Translations under genes and position numbers: made by a program
In this document: one piece after another, positions 41,581 to 50,925 of the stretch
How positions within the stretch are numbered: position 1 is the first letter of the stretch
Layout of the letters: every line of letters begins with the position of its first letter
Origin: Streptomyces sp. Isolate_45
GTDB lineage: Bacteria > Actinomycetota > Actinomycetes > Streptomycetales > Streptomycetaceae
Assembly (NCBI RefSeq): GCF_024721315.2
Contig: NZ_JANFAK020000048.1
Span: forward strand, 1-52,749
Direction of reading: 5' to 3'
DNA length: 52,749 nt
The notes under the pieces: model-generated
Databases searched by the model: none
Seen by the model: the letters and a program-made list of their open reading frames with translations, nothing else
What the model was told of the DNA's origin: nothing

Positions 41581-42318
41581 TTGAGCCCCGTCCCGCCCCC
41601 GCTCGGCCCCGGTCCGACCGCCCCGCCCGTCGTCCTCGTCGCCGCCGCCGGCACGGCGGCCTCGACCTGGGCGCCGCTGCTGCCCGCACTCACCGCGCGG
41701 ACCCGGGTGATCGCCCACGACAGGCCCGGCCTCGGTACGCGTCCCCCCGCGCCGGGGCCCACCCTGGCGGGCTCCGTCGCGGATCTCGCCGCGCTGCTGG
41801 ACTCCGCCGGGCCGGGTCCGTACGTCCTGGTGGGCCACAGTTGGGGCGGGCTCCTGGTCCAGGTCCTGGCCCGGCAGCAGCCGGAGCGGGTGGCCGGGCC
41901 GGCCCTGCTGGACCCCGCGCACGAGGAGTTCCGGCCCCCGCTGGTGCGGGCCTCCGACGCCGTGTCCGGGGCGCTGCTCGTACTGCGGCGGGCGCCCGGG
42001 GCCAGGACCGTACGGGCCGAGTACGGGTTGGCCGCCCGGCACGCGGCGGAACTCCGGCGGCTGCGGGCGACCCGTGCGCTGCCCGACGTACCGGTGACGG
42101 TGCTCAGCGCTTCGCGCGGGTTGCCCCGGCGGCTGCGGACGCGGTGGACCCGGCTCCAGGCGGGGATCGCGGCCGGGCCCACCTCGGGCCGGCACGCCGT
42201 GGTGCCCGGCGCCGGGCACTACCTCCACGAGGACCGGCCCGAGGAGGTCGCGCGGGCCGTCCTGGACGTGGTCGGGCGGGCCCGGGCCGGTGACGCGGAA
42301 GGGCCCCGCACCCCCTGA
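41581..42318 (+). CDS. Alpha/beta hydrolase (second)
   Basis: A 245-residue alpha/beta hydrolase. VVLVAAAGTAASTWAPLLPA precedes the elbow YVLVGHSWGG (G-H-S-W-G), with acid and His regions ALLDPAHEEF and VVPGAGHYLHEDRPEEV. The TTG 41581 start follows GGAGG with a tight 4-base spacer. The catalytic Ser and His are intact. It is divergent from the other hydrolase with the palindromic region between them. Its stop codon lies in the loop of the following terminator hairpin. Confidence 0.82.
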   Translation: MSPVPPPLGPGPTAPPVVLVAAAGTAASTWAPLLPALTARTRVIAHDRPGLGTRPPAPGPTLAGSVADLAALLDSAGPGPYVLVGHSWGGLLVQVLARQQPERVAGPALLDPAHEEFRPPLVRASDAVSGALLVLRRAPGARTVRAEYGLAARHAAELRRLRATRALPDVPVTVLSASRGLPRRLRTRWTRLQAGIAAGPTSGRHAVVPGAGHYLHEDRPEEVARAVLDVVGRARAGDAEGPRTP

Positions 42319-42338
42319 TCGGGGTGCGGGGCCCTTCC
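42297..42338. terminator. Bidirectional terminator between hydrolase and gatB
   Basis: 18-base arms (42297-42314 and 42321-42338), left arm starting GGAAGGGCCCCGCACCCC, with a 6-base loop CTGATC. The loop contains the TGA stop of the hydrolase gene. Confidence 0.88.
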
Positions 42339-42414
42339 GGCCTCGGCTCCGGCCTCGGCTCCGGCCGCGGCTGCGGCGGGAGGCGCGGCGGCGCCGTGGT
42401 GGGCTCAGCCGGGC

Positions 42415-43929
42415 TCAGCCCTCGGTGACGCCCAGGCGCTCCAGGATGAGCTCCTTGACGCGTGCCGCGTCGGCCTGGCCGCGGGTGGTCTTCATGACCG
42501 CGCCGACCAGGGCGCCGACGGCGGCGACCTTGCCGCCGCGGATCTTGTCCGCGATGGCCGCGTTGCCCGCGATGGCCTCGTCCACGGCCGCGCCGAGCGC
42601 GCCCTCGTCGGAGACGACCTTCAGGCCGCGCTTGTCGACGACCTCGTCCGGGGTGCCCTCGCCGGCGAGGACGCCCTCGATGACCTGACGGGCCAGCTTG
42701 TCGTTGAGCGAGCCGTCCGCGACCAGCGCCGCGACCCGGGCCACCTGCGCCGGGGTGATCGGCAGCTCGTCGACGACGACGCCCTGCTCGTTGGCGTTGC
42801 GCGCCAGCTCGCCCATCCACCACTTGCGTGCGGCGGCCGAGTCGGCACCCGCCTCGATCGTGGCGACGATGGAGTCCACCGCGCCCGCGTTGAGGATCGA
42901 CTGCATGTCGTGCTCGCTGACGCCCCACTCCTCGCGGAGCCGGTTGCGGCGCACGCGCGGCATCTCGGGCAGACCGGCGCGCAGTTCCTCGACCCAGGTG
43001 CGGGCCGGGGCGACGGGCACGAGGTCCGGCTCCGGGAAGTAGCGGTAGTCCTCGGCGTTGTCCTTGATGCGGCCGGCCGTGGTGGAGCCGTCCTCCTCGT
43101 GGAAGTGCCGGGTCTCCTGCACGATCGAGCCGCCCGACGAGAGCACCGCCGCGTGGCGCTGGATCTCGAAGCGGGCCGCCCGCTCGACGGAACGCAGGGA
43201 GTTGACGTTCTTGGTCTCCGAGCGGGTGCCGAACTCGGACTCGGGGGTCGGGCGCAGCGACAGGTTGACGTCGCAGCGCATCTGGCCCTTGTCCATGCGG
43301 GCCTCGGAGACGCCGAGCGCCTTGATGACCTCGCGCAGCTCGGCGACGTACGCCTTGGCGACCTCGGGGGCCCGCTCGCCCGCGCCCTCGATCGGCTTGG
43401 TGACGATCTCGATGAGCGGGATGCCGGCGCGGTTGTAGTCCAGCAGGGAGTGGGACGCGCCGTGGATGCGGCCGGTGGCACCGCCGACGTGCAGCGACTT
43501 GCCGGTGTCCTCCTCCATGTGGGCGCGCTCGATCTCCACGCGGAAGATCTCGCCGTCCTCCAGCTGTACGTCGAGGAAGCCGTTGAAGGCGATCGGCTCG
43601 TCGTACTGGGAGGTCTGGAAGTTCTTCGGCATGTCCGGGTAGAAGTAGTTCTTCCGGGCGAAGCGGCACCACTCGGCGATCTCGCAGTTCAGCGCGAGAC
43701 CGATCTTGATGGCGGACTCGATGCCGATCTCGTTGACGACCGGGAGCGCGCCGGGCAGACCGAGGCAGACCGGGCAGGTCTGCGAGTTGGGCTCGGCGCC
43801 CAGCTCGGTCGAACAGCCGCAGAACATCTTGGTCCTGGTGCCGAGCTCGACATGGACCTCAAGACCCATGACGGGGTCGAACGAGGCGAGAGCGTCCTCG
43901 TACGACAGGAGTTCGGTGAAGGTGGTCAC
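42415..43929 (-). CDS. gatB: Aspartyl/glutamyl-tRNA(Asn/Gln) amidotransferase subunit B
   Basis: Kinase-transamidase subunit of the GatCAB complex, which converts Glu-tRNA(Gln) or Asp-tRNA(Asn) to the amidated form. The 504 residues include the zinc site MFCGCS with TCPVCLGLPG (CxC and CxxC), KNYFYPDMPKNFQTSQYD, and the signature HGASHSLLDYNRAGIPLIEI. The C-terminal helical tail (GQADAARVKELILERLG) binds tRNA. GTG 43929 is the start. It lies 16 bases after a small membrane protein gene that separates it from gatA. Confidence 0.97.
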   Translation of the reverse strand: MTTFTELLSYEDALASFDPVMGLEVHVELGTRTKMFCGCSTELGAEPNSQTCPVCLGLPGALPVVNEIGIESAIKIGLALNCEIAEWCRFARKNYFYPDMPKNFQTSQYDEPIAFNGFLDVQLEDGEIFRVEIERAHMEEDTGKSLHVGGATGRIHGASHSLLDYNRAGIPLIEIVTKPIEGAGERAPEVAKAYVAELREVIKALGVSEARMDKGQMRCDVNLSLRPTPESEFGTRSETKNVNSLRSVERAARFEIQRHAAVLSSGGSIVQETRHFHEEDGSTTAGRIKDNAEDYRYFPEPDLVPVAPARTWVEELRAGLPEMPRVRRNRLREEWGVSEHDMQSILNAGAVDSIVATIEAGADSAAARKWWMGELARNANEQGVVVDELPITPAQVARVAALVADGSLNDKLARQVIEGVLAGEGTPDEVVDKRGLKVVSDEGALGAAVDEAIAGNAAIADKIRGGKVAAVGALVGAVMKTTRGQADAARVKELILERLGVTEG

Positions 43930-43945
43930 GGTGAAACTTTCCCTC

Positions 43946-44191
43946 TCAGCCCAGCAGGACGTCGTCGTCGCCCAGGCGCTTCAGCTCGCGGTACAGGATC
44001 GCGAGGCCGGTGACGATGGCGGCGGCGGACACGGCGGCGTCGATCAGCTTCAGCGTGTCGTGCTCGACGCGGGCCTTCTTGACCTGCTTCAACACGCTCA
44101 GGGCGCCGAATGCCGTGGTGCCGATCGACAGGTAGGTGCCGGTCTTGGACTTCTTGAAGCCCTTGGCCTTGGACAGTGCACTGGTGCTCAC
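43946..44191 (-). CDS. Small hypothetical membrane protein between gatA and gatB (81 aa)
   Basis: An 81-residue protein. The basic N-terminus (ALSKAKGFKKSK) is followed by two weak hydrophobic segments (TYLSIGTTAFGALSVL and AAVSAAAIVTGLAILYREL). GTG 44191 overlaps the gatA TGA in a 4-base GTGA, so translation is probably coupled, and the stop is 16 bases before gatB. Its fixed place inside the gat operon suggests a conserved role, but I know no function. Confidence 0.78.
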   Translation of the reverse strand: MSTSALSKAKGFKKSKTGTYLSIGTTAFGALSVLKQVKKARVEHDTLKLIDAAVSAAAIVTGLAILYRELKRLGDDDVLLG

Positions 44192-45696
44192 AGCGACGGT
44201 GCCTCCTCAAGCAACGGGTGACCCCAGCGCTCGATGAAGGCGGCCTCGACGGCGGCACCGACCTTGTACAGCCGGTCGTCCTTCATCGCCGGGGCGATGA
44301 TCTGGAGCCCGACCGGGAGACCGTCCTCCGGGGCCAGGCCGCAGGGCAGCGACATGGCGGAGTTGCCGGCCAGGTTGGTCGGGATGGTGCACAGGTCCGC
44401 GAGGTACATCGCGAGGGGGTCGTCGGTGCGCTCGCCGATGGGGAAGGCGGTGGTCGGGGTCGTCGGGGAGACGATCACGTCGACCTGCTCGAAGGACTTC
44501 TCGAAGTCCTTCGTGATGAGCGTGCGGACCTTCTGGGCCGAACCGTAGTACGCGTCGTAGTAGCCGGAGCTGAGCGCGTACGTGCCGAGGATGATGCGGC
44601 GCTTGACCTCGTCGCCGAAGCCGGCCTCGCGGGTCAGCGCGGTGACGTCCTCGGCGGACTTCGTACCGTCGTCGCCGACGCGCAGGCCGTAGCGCATGGC
44701 GTCGAAGCGGGCCAGGTTCGAGGAGCACTCGGACGGCGCGATCAGGTAGTACGCGGCCATCGCGAGGTCGAAGGAGGGGCAGTCCAGCTCGACGATCTCG
44801 GCGCCGAGCTCCTTGAGGAGCGCGACGGACTCGTTGAAGCGCTGGACGACGCCGGCCTGGTAGCCCTCGCCGGAGAACTGCTTGACGACACCGACGCGCA
44901 TGCCGGCGACGGAGCCGTTGCGGGCCGCCTCGACGACCGGCGGGACCGGCGCGTCAATGGAGGTGGAGTCGAGCGGGTCGTGCCCGGCGATGACCTCGTG
45001 CAGCAGGGCCGCGTCCAGGACCGTACGGGCGCAGGGACCGCCCTGGTCGAGGGACGAGGAGAACGCCACCATGCCGTAGCGGGAGACGCCGCCGTACGTG
45101 GGCTTCACGCCGACGGTGCCGGTGACGGCGGCGGGCTGGCGGATGGAACCGCCGGTGTCCGTGCCGATGGCGAGCGGGGCCTGGAAGGCGGCCAGCGCGG
45201 CCGCGGAGCCGCCGCCGGAGCCGCCGGGGATGCGGGTGAGGTCCCACGGGTTGCCGGTGGGGCCGTAGGCGCTGTTCTCGGTGGAGGACCCCATGGCGAA
45301 CTCGTCCATGTTGGTCTTGCCGAGGATCACGACGTCGGCTTCCTTCAGCTTGCGCGTCAGGGTGGCGTCGTAGGGCGGGATCCAGCCTTCGAGGATCTTC
45401 GAACCGACGGTGGTCGGAACCCCGATGGTGGTGAAGATGTCCTTGAGGGCGAGCGGTACGCCGGCCAGCGGGCCGAGCTCCTCGCCCGCCTCGCGCTTGG
45501 CGTCGACGGCACGCGCCTGGGCGAGGGCGCCCTCGCGGTCGACGTGCAGGAAGGCGTGGACCTTCTCGTCGGTCGCCTCGATGCGGGCCAGGTGGGCCTC
45601 GGTGACCTCGACGGCCGTGAGTTCGCCGGAGGCGATCTTCGCGGCGGTCTCGGCGGCGGTGAGCTTGATGATGCTCAGGATGTTTTCGGTGGTCAT
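44188..45696 (-). CDS. gatA: Aspartyl/glutamyl-tRNA(Asn/Gln) amidotransferase subunit A
   Basis: The 502-residue glutaminase/amidase subunit of GatCAB, supplying ammonia from glutamine. The amidase-signature triad is visible: Lys in VPLALKDIF (K85), cis-Ser in IPGGSGGGSAAA (S159), and nucleophile Ser in GTDTGGSIRQPAA (S183). TNMDEFAMGSSTENSAYG is the usual GatA loop. ATG 45696 lies 5 bases after gatC, and its stop overlaps the next small gene. Confidence 0.97.
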   Translation of the reverse strand: MTTENILSIIKLTAAETAAKIASGELTAVEVTEAHLARIEATDEKVHAFLHVDREGALAQARAVDAKREAGEELGPLAGVPLALKDIFTTIGVPTTVGSKILEGWIPPYDATLTRKLKEADVVILGKTNMDEFAMGSSTENSAYGPTGNPWDLTRIPGGSGGGSAAALAAFQAPLAIGTDTGGSIRQPAAVTGTVGVKPTYGGVSRYGMVAFSSSLDQGGPCARTVLDAALLHEVIAGHDPLDSTSIDAPVPPVVEAARNGSVAGMRVGVVKQFSGEGYQAGVVQRFNESVALLKELGAEIVELDCPSFDLAMAAYYLIAPSECSSNLARFDAMRYGLRVGDDGTKSAEDVTALTREAGFGDEVKRRIILGTYALSSGYYDAYYGSAQKVRTLITKDFEKSFEQVDVIVSPTTPTTAFPIGERTDDPLAMYLADLCTIPTNLAGNSAMSLPCGLAPEDGLPVGLQIIAPAMKDDRLYKVGAAVEAAFIERWGHPLLEEAPSL

Positions 45697-45701
45697 GGTG
45701 A

Positions 45702-45998
45702 TTAGTCCTCCCCCAGGATCTGCGGCACCTTGAAACGCTGCTGCTCCTGGGCGGGAGCGCCGGAAAGCGCCTGCTCGGGGGTGAGCGACGGGCGGACCTC
45801 GTCCGCGCGCATGACGTTCGTCAGCGGCAGCGGGTGGGAGGTCGGCGGTACGTCTTGGTCGGCTACCTCGGAAACGCGGGCGACCGCGCCGATGATGTCG
45901 TCGAGCTGTCCGGCGAAGTGGTCCAGCTCATCGCTGGCCAGCTCAAGACGTGCCAGCCGAGCGAGGTGAACGACCTCCTCGCGCGTAATGCCAGGCAT
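45702..45998 (-). CDS. gatC: Aspartyl/glutamyl-tRNA(Asn/Gln) amidotransferase subunit C
   Basis: A 98-residue GatC that wraps GatA and GatB together. It begins ITREEVVHLARLARLELASD and has VPPTSHPLPLTNVMRADEVR before the C-terminal FKVPQILGED, the conserved ending. ATG 45998 has AGAGGA about 7 bases upstream; an upstream start at 46040 is unlikely. It is the first gene of the gatC-gatA-small-gatB operon. Confidence 0.96.
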   Translation of the reverse strand: MPGITREEVVHLARLARLELASDELDHFAGQLDDIIGAVARVSEVADQDVPPTSHPLPLTNVMRADEVRPSLTPEQALSGAPAQEQQRFKVPQILGED

Positions 45999-46103
45999 GC
46001 GGCGATCCTCTGGGGTTGGAGTTCTGGGCGTAGGGCCCAATCCTAGAGGGCGGCGCTGCCCGGCATCGACTCACATGGTCACCTCGCCGGTCCCGTCACC
46101 TGG

Positions 46104-48305
46104 TCACGAGGACTGCGGCTCCGCGGCGGCCGCGGCGGCGGCGAGCTCGGCGTTGATGTCCGCCGGGCGGCGCCAGCCGCGTTCGCCGCGGGCCAGCAGC
46201 CACGCGGTGGCCTCCTGCGGTGGCATCGCGGCGGCCACGAGCCAGCCCTGCACGGCGTCGCAGCCGAGGTCGCGCAGCCGCTCCCAGGTCTCGTCGTCCT
46301 CGACGCCCTCGGCGACGACGAGCAGGCCCAGGGAGTGCGCCAGGTCGACGGTGCAGCGGACGATCTCCGCGTCCTGGGCGTCCACGGCGAGCCGGGCGAC
46401 GAAGGAGCGGTCGATCTTCAGCTCGCTGACGGGGAGGCGGCGCAGGTGCACCAGGGAGGAGTAGCCGGTGCCGAAGTCGTCCAGGGACATCTTCACGCCG
46501 TGCCCGGTGAGCCCGGCCATGGTGTCGGCGGCCCGCTGGGGGTCCTCCAGCAGGACGTGTTCCGTTATCTCCAGTTGGAGGCCGCTCGCCGGGACGCCGT
46601 GTCGGGCGAGGCGGGCGGCGACGGCCCCGGCGAAGCCCGGGGTGTGGACGTCGCGCGGCGACACGTTGACGGCGACGGGCACCTTGAGGCCCTGGGCGCG
46701 CCAGCGCGCGACCTGGGCGAGGGCCGTCTCCAGGACGTACTCGGTGAGGTGGGGCATGAGTCCGGAGGTCTCGGCGATCGCGATGAACTCGTCCGGGGGG
46801 ACCCGTCCCCGTTCCGGGTGCACCCAGCGGACGAGGGCCTCCAGGCCGGCGACCTGCCCGTCGAAGCGGACCTTCGGCTGGTAGTGGAGTTCGACCTCGC
46901 CGGCGTCCAGGGCGCGCCGCAGGTCGCCGAGGAGCCCCAGGCGGTCCGGGGTGTTGCTGTCGCGCTTGGATTCGTAGACCTCGACCCCGGTGCGGTCGCG
47001 CTTCGCCTGGTACATGGCGACGTCGGCCCGGCGCAGCAGTCCCTCCGCGTCCAGGGCGTGGTCGGGGAAGACGGCGAGTCCGGCGCTGGCCTCCAGGACG
47101 AGGGTGAGGCCGTCGAGGTCGAGCGGGGAGCTGAGTTCGGCGACGAGGTGGCGGGCGACCCGCTGGGCGCTGGTGGTGGAGTCGGCGACGGGCAGCAGTA
47201 CGGCGAACTCGTCGCCGCCGAGCCGGGCCACTTCCGCGTCCTGGGGCAGGGCCTGGCGCAGCCGGTCGGCGATCTGGAGCAGCAGCCGGTCCCCGGCCAG
47301 GTGGCCGAGGGTGTCGTTGACCGCGCGGAAGCGGTCCAGGTCGATCAGCACGAGGGCGGACCGGGTGCCCAAACGTTCAGCCTCGTCGAGGGCCGACCAG
47401 GCGCGTTCCAGGAGCCACTGGCGGTTCGGCAGTCCGGTCAGCGGGTCGCGCAGCTGTTCCTCGGCCCGGGCGCGGGCGATCCACAGGGTGGAGTCGAGGG
47501 CGATGAGCGGTACGGCGAACAGGGGCAGCAGCACCGGCTGGCTGACGGCGACGACGCAGATCAGCGGGGCGATGCCGAGGAGGGCCGCGGCGACCAGGGC
47601 CTGTCGGAGCAGGGCGGTGCGCGCGACGGTGGGCAGCCCGCCGCCGCGCGGGGTGAGCGCGCACCAGAGCAGGAGCCGGGTGACCGCGAGGTAGGAGACG
47701 GCGACGAGGACGACCTCGGGGACGTCGGCGAGGCCCCAGGTGCCGGGCAGCCAGGGGTCCTCGACGTCGGGCGCGTCGTCGAAGGCGGCCAGGACGAGCG
47801 CCCCAGCGCCGATGCCGAGGATGTCGACGCAGCCGTGCAGCAGCCCCTGGCGCCAGCGGTGCCGGCGCGCGGCGCCGACCAGGGTGACCACGGCCAGCGA
47901 GACGAGTCCGGCGGGGACCCAGCCGTAGAGGAGGAGCACGCCGAGCGTGAGGGCGGCGCCCGAGCCGGTGCCGCCCCACCAGCGGTCCCGGCCGAGGGCG
48001 ACGAGGTGGCCGACGATGATTCCGGTGAGGAGGGCCAGCGCCCAACCCACGCGGCCGCCGGGGAACAGGGCTTGACGGTGGGTCAGCGTGGAGACGATGC
48101 CGGCGGCGAGGACCACCGCGGCCATACCGATGACGACCAGGGGCAGTACGGTGCGCCGTTGCCCCCGGGTTCCGCCGCCCGCACCGGTGTCGAGGGGACG
48201 GGTCTCCGGTGTCCTGGCACCCAGGACACCGAGCCGGCCCGTCCGCACGGGCGGGGGTTCCCCGCCGAACTCAGGTGACGGGTCGGCGCTTTCGGTGGGT
48301 TTCAT
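46104..48305 (-). CDS. rmdB: Membrane GGDEF-EAL c-di-GMP protein (RmdB-like)
   Basis: A 733-residue inner-membrane protein. About 7 hydrophobic helices lie in residues 52-275, then GGDEF (about 286-445, intact GGDEF at 363-367 but without an RxxD I-site) and EAL (about 455-710). The phosphodiesterase site is intact: EAL 489-491, NVSP 547-550, E582, DDFGTGYSS 609-617, KIDRSF 630-635, AEGVED 665-670. ATG 48305 has AGAGGGA 7 bases upstream. It matches Streptomyces RmdB, a c-di-GMP phosphodiesterase affecting development (from memory). It lies just upstream of gatC on the same strand, 105 bases away. Confidence 0.88.
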   Translation of the reverse strand: MKPTESADPSPEFGGEPPPVRTGRLGVLGARTPETRPLDTGAGGGTRGQRRTVLPLVVIGMAAVVLAAGIVSTLTHRQALFPGGRVGWALALLTGIIVGHLVALGRDRWWGGTGSGAALTLGVLLLYGWVPAGLVSLAVVTLVGAARRHRWRQGLLHGCVDILGIGAGALVLAAFDDAPDVEDPWLPGTWGLADVPEVVLVAVSYLAVTRLLLWCALTPRGGGLPTVARTALLRQALVAAALLGIAPLICVVAVSQPVLLPLFAVPLIALDSTLWIARARAEEQLRDPLTGLPNRQWLLERAWSALDEAERLGTRSALVLIDLDRFRAVNDTLGHLAGDRLLLQIADRLRQALPQDAEVARLGGDEFAVLLPVADSTTSAQRVARHLVAELSSPLDLDGLTLVLEASAGLAVFPDHALDAEGLLRRADVAMYQAKRDRTGVEVYESKRDSNTPDRLGLLGDLRRALDAGEVELHYQPKVRFDGQVAGLEALVRWVHPERGRVPPDEFIAIAETSGLMPHLTEYVLETALAQVARWRAQGLKVPVAVNVSPRDVHTPGFAGAVAARLARHGVPASGLQLEITEHVLLEDPQRAADTMAGLTGHGVKMSLDDFGTGYSSLVHLRRLPVSELKIDRSFVARLAVDAQDAEIVRCTVDLAHSLGLLVVAEGVEDDETWERLRDLGCDAVQGWLVAAAMPPQEATAWLLARGERGWRRPADINAELAAAAAAAEPQSS

Positions 48306-48693
48306 GCCCGTCCCTCTCACAGCCGGCGATGCCGATGTCACGCGATGGCCCCGATGTCATGCCATCACGGCTGGAAGCGCATCCAGGCAGCCGTGCACGA
48401 CAGGCGCACCCCACAACAGTAGGACGCGAGAGGCATCCAGGGGCAGCGGTCGGCAGTGGTTGCCCGAATGCGACCCAGCCATCCTCATCAGTACGGTATC
48501 CGCCGAACGGGTGAGTTCGGACCAGGCCCCCCCGTCGCCCGTCCGATGATCCGATAGCCCACCACGCCACGACCAGGCCTGTACCGGCCGTTTACCACCG
48601 GGTGCCGCGCCGGGCGTGCGCCCGCCCGTACGGCCGCACGCCACGCATCCGTTCGCCGCCGCCGCTCCCCCGCGGCGGCTCCCGTGTGGGTTA
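48306..48693. other. 388-base intergenic region between ligA and rmdB
   Basis: Contains the ligA terminator at its right end and presumably the rmdB promoter. Two direct copies of CCGATGTCA (48332-48340 and 48351-48359) lie 28-55 bases before the rmdB start and could be a regulator site. Short ORFs here lack ribosome sites and look non-coding. I see no tRNA or riboswitch. Confidence 0.6.
48658..48679 (-). terminator. ligA terminator
   Basis: Arms GCCGCCGC (48658-48665) and GCGGCGGC (48672-48679) with a TCCCCC loop, starting 14 bases after the ligA stop. Confidence 0.7.
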
Positions 48694-50895
48694 CTACTCC
48701 GCCGCGGTCCCGTCGTCCAGGGGGAGCGCGGCCTCGCGCGCCGCGTCGGGCCCCTGTTCGAGCAGGACCTCGAAACCGGCGTCGTCCAGGATGGCCAGTT
48801 TCAGTTGCACTGCCTTGTCGTACTTCGATCCGGGGTTGTCCCCGACGACGACGAAGGAGGTCTTCTTCGACACCGATCCGGTGACCTTGGCGCCCCGGCT
48901 CTGCAGGGCCTCCTTGGCGCCGTCGCGGGTGTGGCCCACGAGGGTGCCGGTGACGACGACGGTCAGTCCTTCCAGCGGACGCGGGCCCTGGTCCTCGGCG
49001 GAACCTTCCTCCTCCATCCGCACCCCGGCCTCCCGCCACTTGCGGAGGATCTCCTGGTGCCAGTCGACGGCGAACCATTCCTTGAGGGAGGCGGCGATGA
49101 TCGCTCCGACGCCCTCGGTGGCCGTCAGTTCCTCCTCGGAGGCCTGCTCGATGCGCTCGATGGAACGGAACTCGCGGGCGAGGGCCTCCGCGGCGACCGG
49201 GCCGACGTGCCGGATCGACAGGCCGTTGATGATGCGGGCGAGCGGGCGCTCCTTGGCGGCCGCGATGTTCTCCAGCATGGCCAGGGCGTTCTTCTTCGGC
49301 TCGCCCTTCTGGTTGGCGAAGACCGTGACGATCTTCTCCTCGCCGGTCTTCGGGTCCCTCTTGGGCAGTCCGCTGTCCGCGTCGAGGACGTACGCCTTGA
49401 TGGGCAGCAGCTGTTCGATGGTGAGGCCGAACAGGTCGCCCTCGTCCAGCAGCGGGGGCGTGGCCGGCTCCAGCGGGCCGGTCAGCGCGGCGGCCGCGAC
49501 GATGCCGAAGTTCTCGATGTCCAGGCTCTGTCTGCCGGCGAGGTAGTAGATCCGCTCGCGCAGTTGGGCCGGGCAGGTCTGGCCGTTGGGGCATCGGACG
49601 TCGATGTCCCCTTCCTTCATCGGCCGCAACGGCGTCCCGCACTCGGGACACTCGGCCGGCATGACGAACTCCCGCTCGCTGCCGTCGCGCAGGTCCACCA
49701 CCGGGCCGAGGATCTCGGGGATGACGTCGCCCGCCTTGCGCAGCACGACGGTGTCGCCGATGAGGACGCCCTTGGCCTTGACGACCTCCTGGTTGTGCAG
49801 GGTCGCGAACTCGACCTCGGAGCCCGCCACCGTGACCGGCTCGACCTGGGCGTACGGGGTCACGCGCCCGGTGCGCCCGACACCGACCTTGATGTCGATC
49901 AGCTTCGTGTTGACCTCTTCGGGCGCGTACTTCCAGGCGATGGCCCAGCGCGGGGCGCGGGCGGTGGAGCCGAGCCGACCCTGGAGGGCGATCTCGTTGA
50001 GCTTGACGACGACGCCGTCGATCTCGTGCTCCACCGAGTGCCGGTTCTCACCGAAGCGGGTGATGAACTCGCGCACCTCGGCGAGCGTGGAGACCACCGC
50101 GTTGTGCTGGGCGGTGGGCAGCCCCCACTCGCGCAGCAGCTCGTACGCCTGTGACTGGCGCTCGATGTCGAATCCCTCGCGGGCGCCGATGCCGTGCACG
50201 ACCATGTGCAGCGGCCGGCCGGCGGTGACCTTGGGGTCCTTCTGTCGCAGCGATCCGGCCGCCGCGTTGCGCGGGTTGGCGAAGGGCTTGCCCTCCGCCT
50301 CGACGAGCCGCGCGTTGAGCTCCTCGAACTTCTCCATCGGGAAGAAGACCTCGCCGCGGATCTCGACGAGGGCCGGGATCCGGTCGCCCTTCAGGCGGTC
50401 CGGGATCTCGGCGATGGTGCGGACGTTGGGCGTGATGTCCTCACCGGTGCGGCCGTCGCCGCGGGTGGCCGCGCGGGTGAGGCGGCCGTTCTCGTAGGTG
50501 AGGTTGACGGCGAGGCCGTCCACCTTCAACTCGCACAGGTAGTGGTAGTCGGAGGTGTTGGCGTCCCGGGCCACGCGCTCGGCCCAGGCCGCCAGTTCCT
50601 CGTCGTCGAAGGCGTTGTCGAGGGAGAGCATCCGCTCCCGGTGCTCGACGGAGGCGAAGTCCGTCGCGTACGCCCCGGCCACCTTCTGGGTGGGCGAGTC
50701 GGGCGTACGGAGCTCCGGGTACTGCTCCTCCAGCGCCTCCAGCGAGCGCAGCAGCTTGTCGAACTCGGCGTCGCTGACGACCGGCTGGTCGTTCACGTAG
50801 TACCGGAAGCGGTGCTCCTCGACCTGCTCGGCCAGCAGCGCGTGCTGCTCACGCACCGCCGTCGGTACTGCCGTGTCCTGCTGTTCGGCTGCCAT
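48694..50895 (-). CDS. ligA: NAD-dependent DNA ligase
   Basis: A 733-residue ligase that seals nicks during replication and repair using NAD. The Ia domain (HRFRYYVNDQPVVSDAEFD) binds NAD. The nucleotidyl lysine is K124 in CELKVDGLAV, followed by the OB domain, the four-Cys zinc finger (CPECGTPLRP and CPNGQTCPAQ), HhH repeats (RIINGLSIRHVGPVAAEAL) and a C-terminal BRCT domain (LEGLTVVVTGTLVGHTRDGA). A charged insert of about 30 residues (DADSGLPKRDPKTGEEKIVT) follows the zinc finger, as in other Streptomyces. ATG 50895; the methionine synthase stop is 30 bases upstream, so it may share that transcript. Confidence 0.97.
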   Translation of the reverse strand: MAAEQQDTAVPTAVREQHALLAEQVEEHRFRYYVNDQPVVSDAEFDKLLRSLEALEEQYPELRTPDSPTQKVAGAYATDFASVEHRERMLSLDNAFDDEELAAWAERVARDANTSDYHYLCELKVDGLAVNLTYENGRLTRAATRGDGRTGEDITPNVRTIAEIPDRLKGDRIPALVEIRGEVFFPMEKFEELNARLVEAEGKPFANPRNAAAGSLRQKDPKVTAGRPLHMVVHGIGAREGFDIERQSQAYELLREWGLPTAQHNAVVSTLAEVREFITRFGENRHSVEHEIDGVVVKLNEIALQGRLGSTARAPRWAIAWKYAPEEVNTKLIDIKVGVGRTGRVTPYAQVEPVTVAGSEVEFATLHNQEVVKAKGVLIGDTVVLRKAGDVIPEILGPVVDLRDGSEREFVMPAECPECGTPLRPMKEGDIDVRCPNGQTCPAQLRERIYYLAGRQSLDIENFGIVAAAALTGPLEPATPPLLDEGDLFGLTIEQLLPIKAYVLDADSGLPKRDPKTGEEKIVTVFANQKGEPKKNALAMLENIAAAKERPLARIINGLSIRHVGPVAAEALAREFRSIERIEQASEEELTATEGVGAIIAASLKEWFAVDWHQEILRKWREAGVRMEEEGSAEDQGPRPLEGLTVVVTGTLVGHTRDGAKEALQSRGAKVTGSVSKKTSFVVVGDNPGSKYDKAVQLKLAILDDAGFEVLLEQGPDAAREAALPLDDGTAAE

Positions 50896-50925
50896 GCCGT
50901 GTCCTCCCGTGGCCCGTCTCGACCG

